64,000 bases of DNA from Erythrobacter sp. SD-21 (GTDB taxonomy: Bacteria; Pseudomonadota; Alphaproteobacteria; Sphingomonadales; Sphingomonadaceae). Of this stretch, positions 35,540 to 46,492 are shown piece after piece (position 1 is the stretch's first letter; the number at the start of each line of letters is the position of its first letter). The translations under genes and the position numbers were made by a program. Under the pieces are notes generated by a model, which worked only from the letters and a program-made list of their open reading frames with translations, did no database searches and was not told where the DNA came from. Where the stretch lies: positions 62,001 to 126,000 of the forward strand of contig NZ_ABCG01000008.1 in the NCBI RefSeq assembly GCF_000181515.1, written 5' to 3'.

Positions 35540-35570
35540 GGCCGCTATCTAGGCGTGCGCGTGCAGGGTT

Positions 35571-36125
35571 TCAATTGCCGATCCGCACGCGCTCGATCCG
35601 CTCCCCCTGCGCGCCGCCGTCGGCATCGGGGTTGAGGCGCAGGAACTCGTAATTGAGCAGCGCCGCAAAGCAGATCCACACGAGATATGGGAGCAGGAGC
35701 ACGGCCGCGAGGCGGCGCACCTTCCAGAACAGCGCGATCACCGCCAGCAGCGTCACGATCATCAACCCGATCACCACCAGCGCCCCCGTGATCTGCTGCA
35801 GTCCGAAGAAGACCGGCGACCAGGCGAGGTTGAGCACGAAATGCACGGCAAAGACCCACAGTGCCGCCGTCCTCCCCCGCGCGCCCCAAGCCGCAGCGAC
35901 CAGCGCGACCGCGAAGCCGATCATGATGTAAAGGATCGTCCAGACAATGCCGAACCACTTGGGCTCGGGGAAAATGTCGGGCTTGGCGAGCATCCGGAAC
36001 CACTCGGTATCGGCCGAACCGATCCGGCCCGACAGGAAGCCGAGCAGCACGCAGAGCGGCACAAGAAACAGTGCCCAGCGGATCAAACTAGCGCGAAGCT
36101 GCCCGCGTGAAGCCAGCATGTTCAT
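35571..36125 (-). CDS. TspO/MBR-family tryptophan-rich sensory protein
   Basis: The 184-residue membrane protein has five helices. Family segments are WFRMLAKPDIFPEPKWFGIV, WTILYIMIGFAVALV and VLNLAWSPVFFGLQQ, with LLPYLVWICFAALLNYEFLR near the end. TspO binds porphyrins and cholesterol-like ligands and modulates tetrapyrrole or stress responses in photosynthetic alphaproteobacteria. An in-frame ATG at 36119 is an alternative start; a much longer upstream frame is antisense noise. Confidence 0.9.
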   Translation of the reverse strand: MNMLASRGQLRASLIRWALFLVPLCVLLGFLSGRIGSADTEWFRMLAKPDIFPEPKWFGIVWTILYIMIGFAVALVAAAWGARGRTAALWVFAVHFVLNLAWSPVFFGLQQITGALVVIGLMIVTLLAVIALFWKVRRLAAVLLLPYLVWICFAALLNYEFLRLNPDADGGAQGERIERVRIGN

Positions 36126-36199
36126 GTGTGAAGGTCCCTCGATGCGCCCCGAATCGTTAGCCGTCTTGTGGCGCGGCATTGCATTGGTTGCAATCGCGC

Positions 36200-36925
36200 T
36201 CAGAAGCGCAGGAGGATCTTCTGCACGAGTTTCGGCGAGACGGAGTGCAGGCGCTTCAGCGTCTTCACGAGGCCGATGTGCGCCTCCTCGCGGCGTTTCT
36301 CCATCGCTTCCACGATCGCCGCGGCGCAATCGGGCGCGGACATCTTCTTCGCCTCCCGCCCCCTCGTCATCTCGGTATCGACCATCGGCGGCAGCGCTTC
36401 GAGCATATGGATGCCCCTTTCGCGCAACTGCTCGCGAGCGGCGATGGAATAGGACCTGAGGCCTGCCTTGGTCGCGCAATAGAGCGGAGCCGAGGTGCTC
36501 GGCGTGATGGCGAGGCCCGAGGTGACGTTGACGATCATCGGATCGCGCCCGGCTTTCAGGTTCTCGTGCAAGCGGGCCGAGAGCAGGATCGGCGCGGTGA
36601 GGTTGGCGTGAATGTTAGCCTCGATATCGGCCGAGCTGATCTTTCCCGTGCGGTAATCATGCTCCAGCCCCATCCCGGCGTTATTGACGAGGATGTCGAG
36701 CGGAGCGTCGCTCCAGGCAGCGGCAACGGCATCGACGCCCGCCGCGTTGGCGAAATCGCCCTCGATCGTGCGGAAGCCTTCCGCTTCCATCGCCGCCAGC
36801 TTGTGCGCGGCGCGCCCGGTCACCGTCACCTCGGCTCCGCGATCCCGCAGCTGGAACGCCAATTCGCGCCCGATGCCGTCGCTCCCGCCGGTGACGAGGA
36901 TGTGCTTGCCGGTAAAAGCCGTCAT
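36200..36925 (-). CDS. Short-chain dehydrogenase/reductase (DltE-like)
   Basis: The 241-residue protein has the cofactor motif ILVTGGSDGIGRELAFQL, NNAGMG, the Ser of VNVTSGLA and catalytic YCATK. The ATG overlaps the stop of the upstream epimerase-type gene by 4 bases (ATGA), so the two reductases are a pair. The C-terminal part (VDTEMTRGREAKKMSAP) resembles short-chain reductases annotated DltE-like. Substrate unknown. Confidence 0.87.
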   Translation of the reverse strand: MTAFTGKHILVTGGSDGIGRELAFQLRDRGAEVTVTGRAAHKLAAMEAEGFRTIEGDFANAAGVDAVAAAWSDAPLDILVNNAGMGLEHDYRTGKISSADIEANIHANLTAPILLSARLHENLKAGRDPMIVNVTSGLAITPSTSAPLYCATKAGLRSYSIAAREQLRERGIHMLEALPPMVDTEMTRGREAKKMSAPDCAAAIVEAMEKRREEAHIGLVKTLKRLHSVSPKLVQKILLRF

Positions 36926-37941
36926 GCCTTCACGATGCCTTTTTCGACGAGGCTCTTTACCGTGTCTTCCAGCGTCTGTTCGGCGGGGATGTAGGTGAAT
37001 CCGAGCTTTTCCTCGGTATGGCGACCGGAGACATCGCGCACATTGCCGAGTTCGCCCTTGACCTGGCGCATTTCGGGCATAAAGAGCGCGAGGAATTTCG
37101 CCAGCCAGTCGGGCATGCGGCGCGTGGGAACCTTGCCTGCATGCTGCGGCACGCGGGCGCGTATCGTGTCGGCCATCTCGCGGATCCATAGGAATTTCTG
37201 CGAGGTCGGGAAGCGTTCGCCGCGCACGGTTTCCGCAGGCGCCTCCAACGCGCGGATGTGCGCCTCCCCCACGTCGCGCACGTCGGTGATGCAGATGCCC
37301 ATGTTGGGAATGAGCGGGATCGAGCCGTCGATAATCTTCTTCACCATCTCGACGCTGGTGGACATGTCTTCGTCATAGACCGGGCCGAAGACAGCGACCG
37401 GATTGATGGAGCAGAACACCATGTCGGGCGCGTACTGCGCCACCCAGTCGCGCGCGGCGCGCTCGGCCACGGTCTTGGACTGGATATAGGGCGGCGGGTT
37501 CGCGGTGAGATCGGTCCAGTCGGTGTAGTCGAAGTGGTCCTTGTCCGGATGGCCATAGGCGATGGCGGCGGCCGAGCTGGTTTGCACGAAGCGCTTCACG
37601 CCCGCCTTGTGCGCGAATTCGAGCGCACGCAGCGTGCCGTCGCGCGCAGGGATTATGAGATCGTCGGCGTTTTTCGGCACGTCGAGCGGGAATGGCGAGG
37701 CGACGTGCGCCACCGCGTCGCAGCCTGCATTGGCCTCTGCCCAGCCATCGTCGGAGAGGAGGTCGGCGGAGAAGACCTTGAGCTTGTCGCCAGCCTCCGG
37801 CCAGCGTGTGCGCAGCTTCGGTTCGCTCTTCGCGGCATCGCGCACCGTGGTGTGGACCGTGTATCCCTTTGCCAGCAGCCGGTCGATGACCTCGCCGCCG
37901 ATATAGCCCGTGCCACCGGTTACAAGAACAGTGCCTGCCAT
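36922..37941 (-). CDS. NAD(P)-dependent aldehyde/dihydroflavonol-reductase-like extended SDR
   Basis: The 339-residue protein opens VLVTGGTGYIGGEVIDRLLA, followed by YTVHTTVRDAAK, typical of the DFR/cinnamyl-CoA-reductase group of extended SDRs. The active site is YIQSKTVAE (Tyr-x3-Lys) and QTSSAAAIAYG supplies the Ser. These enzymes reduce aldehydes or ketones with NADPH. It is the first gene of a two-reductase operon with the SDR downstream. Confidence 0.88.
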   Translation of the reverse strand: MAGTVLVTGGTGYIGGEVIDRLLAKGYTVHTTVRDAAKSEPKLRTRWPEAGDKLKVFSADLLSDDGWAEANAGCDAVAHVASPFPLDVPKNADDLIIPARDGTLRALEFAHKAGVKRFVQTSSAAAIAYGHPDKDHFDYTDWTDLTANPPPYIQSKTVAERAARDWVAQYAPDMVFCSINPVAVFGPVYDEDMSTSVEMVKKIIDGSIPLIPNMGICITDVRDVGEAHIRALEAPAETVRGERFPTSQKFLWIREMADTIRARVPQHAGKVPTRRMPDWLAKFLALFMPEMRQVKGELGNVRDVSGRHTEEKLGFTYIPAEQTLEDTVKSLVEKGIVKA

Positions 37942-37992
37942 GTCTCAGCCTCCCTTTCGGAGGAGCCTAGGCGAAGGGTCTGTGCGCTGCAA

Positions 37993-38853
37993 TTAACCTT
38001 GCGGGGGCGGAGGTGGCGGTGCCGGATCGCGCAAATGCGGATGCTGGGTCAGGAAGCGCTCCTGCGATTCCGGCGAACCGACCACGAGAATCTCGCCTGG
38101 TCCGCATTTGTCCATGATTTCGCGCTCCAGTTCGGGCGCGATATAGGCCGATGGCGGGCCGCCCCAGTTCATCTGCTCACCGATGCGGGCAAGCGTGCGC
38201 CCCGAAACGCGGTCGCGCAGGATGTAGAAGCCCTCGCCATCGACATCGAGCCCGATTTCCTCGTGGAAGAACGCCAGCTTTTCCGGTTTCCCGTCACCGA
38301 GATCGCCGTGGAAACAGCCATCGCGCAGTTCGACCCTGCCCCACAACAGCGCCTCGTTCTGCGCACCCGTGCGCGCGGTCGATGCGGGCCACACGCGAAT
38401 ACCCGGACTGGCCGCATCCGAGACGCGGGGAAGGACGAGTTCGGGCACGAAGGTCCAGGCGATATGGGTCGGGACGCTCCAGCCGTTGCGCTGCGCCCAG
38501 TTCTCGAATTCGCTCGCGGTCAGGCCGGTGTCGATGGATTTGACCGGACCATCAGGCCCTTTCCCCGCAAGGCCGTAGCCGTTCAGCGCGTTTCGTGCGT
38601 CCAGCCGGGCAATCCAGCGTTCGCCTATCGCCTTTGCATCGGCGGGCAGCGGCGAGCTGGCCTCGCGGCGGACCCAGCTGCCTGTGCCAAGCGCCGGTTC
38701 GGCCAGAAGCGCCTTGTAATCAGGCGTCGGTGCGTTTGTTTGCGTGGCATAGGTCGCCGCATCCTCCGGAGCAGTCTGCGCCGCCTCGGGGCTATCGTCG
38801 GCAGGAGCGCAGGCCGCACAGGCCAGCAGCGCTAGGCTCATCATCCTGATCAT
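37993..38853 (-). CDS. Hypothetical lipoprotein with proline-rich tail
   Basis: The 286-residue protein begins with a short signal and a plausible lipobox (SLALLACAAC), then an acidic, low-complexity linker. The body contains LTASEFENWAQRNGWSVPTH, FVPELVLPRVSDAA and IWN-free, glycine-poor segments with no family I recognise. The C terminus ends PAPPPPPPQG. Likely anchored to a membrane of the envelope and exposed to the periplasm. It sits alone between the epimerase-type gene and gor. Confidence 0.7.
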   Translation of the reverse strand: MIRMMSLALLACAACAPADDSPEAAQTAPEDAATYATQTNAPTPDYKALLAEPALGTGSWVRREASSPLPADAKAIGERWIARLDARNALNGYGLAGKGPDGPVKSIDTGLTASEFENWAQRNGWSVPTHIAWTFVPELVLPRVSDAASPGIRVWPASTARTGAQNEALLWGRVELRDGCFHGDLGDGKPEKLAFFHEEIGLDVDGEGFYILRDRVSGRTLARIGEQMNWGGPPSAYIAPELEREIMDKCGPGEILVVGSPESQERFLTQHPHLRDPAPPPPPPQG

Positions 38854-38894
38854 GCTGGCATTTTCCGCGCTCCGGTCTGTCCAGAGGCTGAACG

Positions 38895-40247
<1,353 letters not shown>

Positions 40248-40315
40248 AGGGCGCTCCTGTCTGAGTGAGCGCGCGATATGGCGAGTGGCGGCTGCAAGGG
40301 CAACCGCCGCTTCAC

Positions 40316-41683
40316 TCAGCCCTGGCTACTACGACGGTTTCGGCTGCGATTGCGATTGCCGCCGGGCCGACCACCCGGCCTTCCGCCCTGCCCGGCGCCG
40401 GCAGGCTTGCCCTTGCGCGCAGGATGCTTCTGTTTGGGCTTAGGTTTTGCCGCACCGCCGGTCGGACGCACCTTGGGGCGCGCAAGCTTGGGCTTCTGTT
40501 CGCGCTTGGTCGGGCCGACACCTTCGACCACGGCGCGGAAATTGTCGGGCAGCGGCAGGCGCTCGAATTCCGCGTCGGTCTTCTTGCGGATGTCCTTGAG
40601 GTAATCGCGCTCGTCCTCGGCGCAGAAGGCGATGGCCACGCCGTCACGGCCTGCGCGTGCGGTACGACCGATGCGGTGGACATATTGCTCCGGCACGTTG
40701 GGCAGTTCGTAGTTGAGCACGTGGCTGACGCCCGGAATGTCGATACCGCGCGCGGCGACATCGGTGGCAACGAGGATCGGCGTCTTGGCGCGCTTGAACT
40801 CGTCCAGCGCTCGCTCGCGCTGCGGCTGGCTCTTGTTGCCATGGATGGCGTTGGCGGGGATGCCGCTCTGTCCGAGCTTCTTCACGATCCGGTCGCAGCC
40901 ATGCTTGGTGCGGGCGAAGATGAGCACGCGCTCGAACTTGCCGGGGACCTGGTGGCGTTCGGACAGGATCATCTCGAGCAACGTCTGCTTCTCGTCCTGC
41001 TGGACCATGAAGAGATACTGGTCGATGCGCTCTGCCGTGGTGCTTTCCGGGGTCACACTGACCTTGACCGGGTTGCGGCAATATTTGCCGACCAGTTCCT
41101 GAATCTGCTTGGGCATGGTGGCGCTGAAGAACAGCGTCTGGCGGTCATCGGGCACCAGCTCGCTGATCTTGCGCAGAGCATGGATGAAGCCGAGGTCGAG
41201 CATCTGATCGGCCTCGTCGAGGATCAGGATTTCGACCTTGTCGAGAGTAAAGGCCTTCTGGTCGATCAGGTCGAGCAGGCGGCCGGGCGTGGCGACGAGA
41301 ATGTCGGTACCGCGATGCAGCTTGTTCCGATCCTTGTTAACGCTCGTGCCGCCAACAATGCTGTGCACCTTTAGCCCGGCAAGTGCGCCGTAGTCTTTCG
41401 CGCTATCGGCAATCTGGCCTGCCAGTTCGCGTGTCGGTGCAAGGATAAGCATACGGCAGGACTTGAACGGCGACTGCTTGTCTGCGTCGCGCAGCCGATC
41501 GATGCTGGGCAGCATGAAGGCGGCGGTCTTGCCGGTGCCGGTCTGGGCAATGCCCATAAGGTCGCGGCCTTCGAGCACGGGCGGAATGGCCTGCGCCTGG
41601 ATCGGCGTCGGCGTGGTATAGCCCTTAATGTCGAGGGCCTGGAGCACGGGCTGCGACAGCCCGAGGTCGGTAAATTGTGTCAT
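40316..41683 (-). CDS. DEAD-box RNA helicase (RhlE-like)
   Basis: The 455-residue helicase has the Q motif LGLSQPVLQALDIKGYTTPT, P-loop AQTGTGKTAAF near 46-56, DEAD in ILILDEADQML near 155, SAT, and in domain 2 ATDVAARGIDIPGVSHV and HRIGRTARAG. A basic Gly/Arg/Lys-rich tail after ~375 (KPKPKQKHPARKGKP) is typical of RhlE-type helicases and probably binds RNA. A long leader region upstream holds a stem-loop. Confidence 0.93.
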   Translation of the reverse strand: MTQFTDLGLSQPVLQALDIKGYTTPTPIQAQAIPPVLEGRDLMGIAQTGTGKTAAFMLPSIDRLRDADKQSPFKSCRMLILAPTRELAGQIADSAKDYGALAGLKVHSIVGGTSVNKDRNKLHRGTDILVATPGRLLDLIDQKAFTLDKVEILILDEADQMLDLGFIHALRKISELVPDDRQTLFFSATMPKQIQELVGKYCRNPVKVSVTPESTTAERIDQYLFMVQQDEKQTLLEMILSERHQVPGKFERVLIFARTKHGCDRIVKKLGQSGIPANAIHGNKSQPQRERALDEFKRAKTPILVATDVAARGIDIPGVSHVLNYELPNVPEQYVHRIGRTARAGRDGVAIAFCAEDERDYLKDIRKKTDAEFERLPLPDNFRAVVEGVGPTKREQKPKLARPKVRPTGGAAKPKPKQKHPARKGKPAGAGQGGRPGGRPGGNRNRSRNRRSSQG

Positions 41684-42107
41684 GAATAAACTCGCAAAAC
41701 ATGCGGCGCGCTGACGGATTCCGGGCGGAATCGTCGCACGTCGCGGGGGTTGGAACCACCCGCGTGAAATGGGAAGTCTGAAAAAACTGGACCGAGGCGC
41801 GGCCGGGGCGATGGATGTCTCTCACATCGCCGCTTCACGCTGGCTTGCGCGCTTCGATGGGCGCCATGTGGATGCTGCAATGCAAAAAGTCAATACACGG
41901 TTGTGCAGCGCACAAGCCGAGCGCTTGCCCGAATTGTCATTCGCAGCAGGCGAGAGAGTAACCGCTTGGAATTACTTGGCGATGCAGCGTCAGAAAAACT
42001 CGCTAATCAATGTTAAAATCTAACCCGCAATAGTATACTATGATGCTATCGTCGGTCACAATCTCTGGGCACCGGCGGCTGAGAGACAAGCTTGCGCTCC
42101 CCCGGTC
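41684..42107. other. 424-base divergent intergenic region between helicase and Crp-like gene
   Basis: No gene is supported; an 84-codon plus-strand frame has no family character. On the helicase side a GC stem-loop (CGCGGG pairing with CCCGCG, 41742-41764) lies in the presumed 5' leader. On the other side a perfect palindrome TAGTATACTA (42031-42040) lies 67 bases before the crp-like start and could be an operator or promoter element. An AT-rich patch surrounds it. Confidence 0.4.
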
Positions 42108-42887
42108 ATGGAGGAGTGGGCGATTTTCCGAAATACATCCGAAGGGCGCGAAGCGCTGCAATTCTACCTGCGTAAGGTGGACAGGCGCGGGGCTCTGTCG
42201 GAGGAAGCGCGCGAGGCGTTCCTGTCGCTCGACGTGAAACTGCAGGATTACGAAATGTACCGCCAGATCGTCAGCGAAGGCGAATTGACCAACCATTGCG
42301 CATTGATCGTTTCCGGCTGCGCGAGCCGTTTCAAAACGCTGGCCAATGGCGAACGGCAGATCAATTCGTTCCACTTCCGCGGCGACATGGTCGATCTGCA
42401 ATCGGCGCTGATGCTGAAATCCGATCACAGCATACGCACGCACAGCCCGTGCCGGGTGGCCCGGATCGAGTGCCGCGCGGTTTTGCAACTGGCGCAGCAA
42501 TTTCCCGAATGGGCGCGTGTCCTCTGGTTCGACACGCTGGTCGACGCGGCGATCTTCCGCGAATGGACGCTCAATGTCGGGCGCAGGTCGGCAGTCAGCC
42601 GGGTGGCGCATCTGCTGCTGGAAATCGCGCACCGGCTGCAGGATATCGGCGAGAGCGACGGGTATGAATTCCAGATGCCGGTAACGCAAACCGATCTCGC
42701 CGACGCCGCCGGGCTGAGCGCGGTGCACACCAACCGCTCGCTGCAGACGCTGCGCCAGCGCGGGCTGGTTCGCAGCTTCGGCCGCACGATGATCGTCCTG
42801 GACATGCCCGCGATGTGCGCGGAAGCGGGGTTCGACAGAAACTATCTCTACCCCGCCGGGCCTCGCGGTCTGCCCGCTGCGGTCTGA
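42108..42887 (+). CDS. Crp/Fnr-family transcription regulator
   Basis: The 259-residue protein has an N-terminal cyclic-nucleotide-binding-like beta barrel (about 30-150; LIVSGCASRFKTLANGERQI, FHFRGDMVDLQSALM) and a C-terminal winged helix with QTDLADAAGLSAVHTNRSLQ near 195-215. No N-terminal Cys cluster is present, so it is not a canonical oxygen-sensing FNR. The ligand is unknown. The product has a long first helix before the barrel (MEEWAIFRNTSEGREAL). Confidence 0.88.
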   Translation: MEEWAIFRNTSEGREALQFYLRKVDRRGALSEEAREAFLSLDVKLQDYEMYRQIVSEGELTNHCALIVSGCASRFKTLANGERQINSFHFRGDMVDLQSALMLKSDHSIRTHSPCRVARIECRAVLQLAQQFPEWARVLWFDTLVDAAIFREWTLNVGRRSAVSRVAHLLLEIAHRLQDIGESDGYEFQMPVTQTDLADAAGLSAVHTNRSLQTLRQRGLVRSFGRTMIVLDMPAMCAEAGFDRNYLYPAGPRGLPAAV

Positions 42888-42918
42888 CCGGCGCAATTGT
42901 CTGCCCCGCCGGGCCGCT

Positions 42919-43329
42919 CTACGGTACCTGTGCGCCTTGGAGCTCCATCGCCGGAGATACTGCCCCGACGACAACCCAGATCCGGCTGTCAGGCGAATAG
43001 CGAAGGCTGGCAAAGCTATTTCCGTCGCGCGTGATCCGGCAGAGACCGTTCAGCCGTTGCCGTTCGATGTAGTAGAACAGCGGCGCGGCATCGTCGCCAT
43101 AACAATGCCGAACATCCGCCGAGCCCTTACCGTCTGGCTCGTAGATCAATTCGAAATGATGCTTGCCAAGGTAATTCACGATCCACCTCGCGACTTGAAT
43201 GTCGAGGTTAAGATGAAGTGAACCGATTCGGCCTTCACATTGGTTAAAGCGCCGGAAATATTGCGGATTTTCTAGACACCCTCCCCAGTTCAGTCTCGCC
43301 ACATGAAGCGATGCAGTGCTGGCAGCCAA
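42919..43329 (-). CDS. Hypothetical protein, uncertain start
   Basis: An open frame of up to 136 codons ends at 42919. The C-terminal two thirds look protein-like (WIVNYLGKHHFELIYEPDGK; APLFYYIERQRLNGLCRI; SRIWVVVGAVSPAMEL), but there is no ATG and the first codon is TTG. GTG 43183 is an alternative internal start. It may be a small hypothetical gene or a 5'-degraded remnant. No family recognised. It lies between the Crp-like gene and pgi. Confidence 0.35.
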   Translation of the reverse strand: MAASTASLHVARLNWGGCLENPQYFRRFNQCEGRIGSLHLNLDIQVARWIVNYLGKHHFELIYEPDGKGSADVRHCYGDDAAPLFYYIERQRLNGLCRITRDGNSFASLRYSPDSRIWVVVGAVSPAMELQGAQVP

Positions 43330-43341
43330 ATTTCCGCGGCG

Positions 43342-44919
43342 TCAAAGTCCGGCTTGCTCGAGAAGCCTCCGCGTGCTGGCGTCGAAATCGGCCTCGCCGT
43401 TTTCGATTGCCTTCGCCATCTGCTTGCCCAGCTCGACGCCGAACTGGTCGAAGGGGTTGATCCCCATCAGCACGGCGCCCGCAAAGGTGCGGTGTTCGTG
43501 GAAGGCGATCAGAGCGCCTAGCGTGGCGGCATCGAGATCGTCGCACAGGATCGTAGCCGAGGGACGGTCGCCCGGATAATTGCGCGCCGGGTCCTCGCCC
43601 TTCTTGCCCGCCATCAGCGCCGCTCCTTGCGCGAAGCAGTTCATCAGCAGGATGCGGTGATGCGCCGGATCCAGTGCGTCGCCCGGGGCGATGCTGGCGA
43701 TGAAATCGACCGGGATCAAATGCGTGCCCTGATGGAGCAGCTGGAACACCGCGTGCTGCGCGTCGGTGCCCACCCCGCCCCAGGTGATCGGCGCGGTGGG
43801 GCCGTCGACCGGCTGCATATCGGCGGTCACGCGCTTGCCGTTGCTCTCCATCTCTAGCTGCTGGAGATAGTCAGGGAACAGCCCCAACCGCTCGTCATAG
43901 GCAAAAACGGCGCGCGTCTGGCAGCCGCGCACGCGGGTGTAATAGAGGTCGGCGAAGGCTGCGCGTAGGACGAGGTTGTCCTCCAGCGGCGTGTCGCGGA
44001 AATGCGCGTCGACTTCGGCCGCCCCGGCCAGCATTTCGCGAAATTCGTCCATGCCCACCGCCATGGCGATTGGGAACCCGATGCTCGACCAGACGGAATA
44101 GCGCCCGCCGACGCTTTCCTGAAACGGGAGGACGCGCGTCTCGTCGACGCCCCATTCCACCGCGGCTTCGGGGTTGGCGGTCAGGGCCACCACGCGGCCG
44201 CCCGGATCGGACACGCCGTTCTCGCCCAGCCATTTCAGCGCGCTGGCGGCGTTGGTCATGGTCTCGATGGTGGTGAAGGTCTTGCTGGCCACCGCGATCA
44301 GCGTCTTGGCCGGATCGCACTTCGCAAAGGCCGTCTCCAGCGCCACGCCGTCGATGTTGGAGACGACATGGACATCGCAGCGGGCGAATTCGCGGGCAAG
44401 CGCGTCGACGCCCAGAGCCGGGCCGAGCGCGCTGCCGCCGATACCGATGTGGATGAGGTGCTCGATCTCGCCAAGCGCGCCCTCGTGGATCGCCTCGACC
44501 AGCATGCCCATGCGGTCGATCAGCGCGGCGGCTTCTTCCACCTTCGCCTCGTCGCCCACACCACGCAGGGTAGCGTGGTCGGCGGCGCGGCCTTCGGTCG
44601 GGTTGACGATCTCCCCTCCGAAGAGCTTGGCGCGCATTCCGGCGAAATCCATCGCCTCGGCCAGCTCGGCGAACTTGCCCAGCACGGCCCAGTCGAGATG
44701 GGTTTTCGACCAGTCGAACAGTATTCCGCCAGGCGCCATGGGATCGCCCTTGGCCTCGCCCGCCAGTTCGATCCGGCCCGAAAGCATTGCCACGCGGTCC
44801 TTGCCGCCCGGCTCGTCCGCCCCCTCACCTCCGTCACGGCTTGCGCTGAACAGTTCGAGCAGCGTGGGCTTTGGCAGCGCGGCCAGTTCGCTCCAGATAT
44901 CGGCGGCAGATTTGGTCAT
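43342..44919 (-). CDS. pgi: Glucose-6-phosphate isomerase
   Basis: The 525-residue enzyme interconverts glucose-6-phosphate and fructose-6-phosphate. Signatures are HIGIGGSALGPALGVDALAR, VASKTFTTIETMTNAASALK, GGRYSVWSSIGFPIAMAVG and the late INPFDQFGVELGKQMA, with the active-site Lys in that last motif. The start MTKSAADIWSELAAL was chosen; a TTG nine bases upstream has better ribosome-binding-site spacing and is an alternative. Confidence 0.95.
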   Translation of the reverse strand: MTKSAADIWSELAALPKPTLLELFSASRDGGEGADEPGGKDRVAMLSGRIELAGEAKGDPMAPGGILFDWSKTHLDWAVLGKFAELAEAMDFAGMRAKLFGGEIVNPTEGRAADHATLRGVGDEAKVEEAAALIDRMGMLVEAIHEGALGEIEHLIHIGIGGSALGPALGVDALAREFARCDVHVVSNIDGVALETAFAKCDPAKTLIAVASKTFTTIETMTNAASALKWLGENGVSDPGGRVVALTANPEAAVEWGVDETRVLPFQESVGGRYSVWSSIGFPIAMAVGMDEFREMLAGAAEVDAHFRDTPLEDNLVLRAAFADLYYTRVRGCQTRAVFAYDERLGLFPDYLQQLEMESNGKRVTADMQPVDGPTAPITWGGVGTDAQHAVFQLLHQGTHLIPVDFIASIAPGDALDPAHHRILLMNCFAQGAALMAGKKGEDPARNYPGDRPSATILCDDLDAATLGALIAFHEHRTFAGAVLMGINPFDQFGVELGKQMAKAIENGEADFDASTRRLLEQAGL

Positions 44920-44972
44920 GGCGGGCAAAAATCCTTTGAAGGGCGGTTGCCTCGCGACTAGGGCTTTCGGCG

Positions 44973-45824
44973 ATGAATGAGAACCCCCGCCTTGTGCAAC
45001 CGGATGCCGACGCCGATCCGGACGCCGTGACCGCAGTCGACACGAGTGCCGAAGAGCAGGAAAGCTGGGGCGATTTCGCCAAGTTCGTGCTCAAGCTGGT
45101 GCTGGTCGTCGTGATCTTTCGCAGCTTCATCTTCTCGCCCTTCACGATCCCGAGCGAGAGCATGCTTCCGGGACTCAGGAACGGCGATTACCTCGTCGCG
45201 GCGAAGTGGCCCTATGGCTATTCGCGCCTGTCGCTACCCTTCGAAGCGCCGCTGATCCCGGGCCGCATCTTCGCCGACATGCCCGAGCGCGGCGACGTGG
45301 TGATCTTCAAGCACCCGGTCGACGGCACCGATTACGTCAAGCGCGCCATCGGCCTGCCGGGCGACACCGTGACCTTGCGTGGCGGCACCATCTTTCTCAA
45401 TGGCGAACCGCTTAAACAGCGCCGCGGCGAGTATGTCGACATCCCGATGAGCGTGAATACCGGCTGCCGCGCCGACGGCGGCATCGTCGTGGGCGAGAGC
45501 ACCTGTCGCTACCGCCAGATCACCGAAACGATGCCCTCGGGGAAAAGCTACGCGACGATCGACTTCGGACCGCGGCCGAAAGACGATTTCGGCCCCATCG
45601 TAGTGCCGCAGGGCAAGATCTTCGTCATGGGCGACAACCGCGACAACTCGCTCGACAGCCGCTTCCCTCCGGTCGCGGGCGGCGGCGTCGGGCTGGTCGA
45701 TACCGATTTTCTCGTCGCGCGCGCGAGCATGGTGCTGTGGTCGACCGACGGCAGTGCCGAATGGCTGCTGCCCTGGACGTGGTTCACGGCTGCGCGATGG
45801 GACCGGATCGGAAGCGACATATGA
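44973..45824 (+). CDS. lepB: Signal peptidase I
   Basis: The 283-residue inner-membrane protease removes signal peptides. One transmembrane segment (FVLKLVLVVVIFRSFIF) precedes the catalytic Ser S63 in TIPSESMLPGL; the general base is K123 in DYVKRAIGLPGD. The box FVMGDNRDNSLDSR is the conserved region E. The stop overlaps the rnc start (ATGA), giving the common lepB-rnc-era order. The first ~30 residues are acidic and cytosolic. Confidence 0.96.
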   Translation: MNENPRLVQPDADADPDAVTAVDTSAEEQESWGDFAKFVLKLVLVVVIFRSFIFSPFTIPSESMLPGLRNGDYLVAAKWPYGYSRLSLPFEAPLIPGRIFADMPERGDVVIFKHPVDGTDYVKRAIGLPGDTVTLRGGTIFLNGEPLKQRRGEYVDIPMSVNTGCRADGGIVVGESTCRYRQITETMPSGKSYATIDFGPRPKDDFGPIVVPQGKIFVMGDNRDNSLDSRFPPVAGGGVGLVDTDFLVARASMVLWSTDGSAEWLLPWTWFTAARWDRIGSDI

Positions 45825-46492
45825 GCGCGCTCGAACCCGACACTCGCGAGTGGCTCGAAAAAACGGGTTTCACCGTCAACAATGAGGCGCTTTGGCAGGC
45901 CGCGCTGACCCATGGCAGCATGGGCGAGAAGGACGACTACGAACGGCTCGAATTTCTCGGCGACCGGGTGCTCGGCCTGTCTATCGCCCACTGGCTTTAC
46001 GAACAGAGCGACGCGCCTGAAGGCAAGCTTGCCCAGCGTCTCAACGCCATCGTAAGCCGCGAGATGTGCGCCATCGTGGCGCGCGGGATCGAGTTGTCGG
46101 AGCATATGCGCATATCCAAGCAGGCGCGCGCCGATGGCGGCAAGGACAGCGACAATATCCTCGGCGACGTGATGGAAGCGCTTCTGGGCGCGCAGTTCCT
46201 CGACAATGGCTTCAAGAAGTCGCGTGAGCTGGTGCACGTGCTCTGGCGCCCCGCGCTGGAAAGTGGAGCGGGCGAAAGCAAGCACCCCAAGAGCGCGCTG
46301 CAGGAATGGGCCGCTGGCAACCGCCGCAAACCGCCCGAATACGAGGTGGTGGAGCGGTCAGGACCGGATCACGCGGCCCAGTTCACCGTCAAGGTCAGCG
46401 TACACAAGGTCGGGGAGGCTACCGCCACCGCCGGCAGCAAGGGCGAGGCCGAAAGGGCCGCCGCCAAGAAATTCATGGAGAAGTTCGGATGA
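45821..46492 (+). CDS. rnc: Ribonuclease III
   Basis: The 223-residue nuclease cleaves double-stranded RNA in rRNA and mRNA processing. The signature is YERLEFLGDRVLGLSIA at about 41-57, and the second metal-ligand motif is DNILGDVMEALLGAQFLD. A double-stranded RNA-binding domain begins HPKSALQEWAAGNRRKPPEY and ends AERAAAKKFMEKFG. The ATG overlaps lepB and its stop overlaps era. Confidence 0.97.
   Translation: MSALEPDTREWLEKTGFTVNNEALWQAALTHGSMGEKDDYERLEFLGDRVLGLSIAHWLYEQSDAPEGKLAQRLNAIVSREMCAIVARGIELSEHMRISKQARADGGKDSDNILGDVMEALLGAQFLDNGFKKSRELVHVLWRPALESGAGESKHPKSALQEWAAGNRRKPPEYEVVERSGPDHAAQFTVKVSVHKVGEATATAGSKGEAERAAAKKFMEKFG

Noticed and set aside
41769-42023. 84-codon plus-strand frame upstream of the Crp-like gene
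   Set aside because: No ribosome-binding site, no protein-like pattern, and it covers the helicase leader hairpin.
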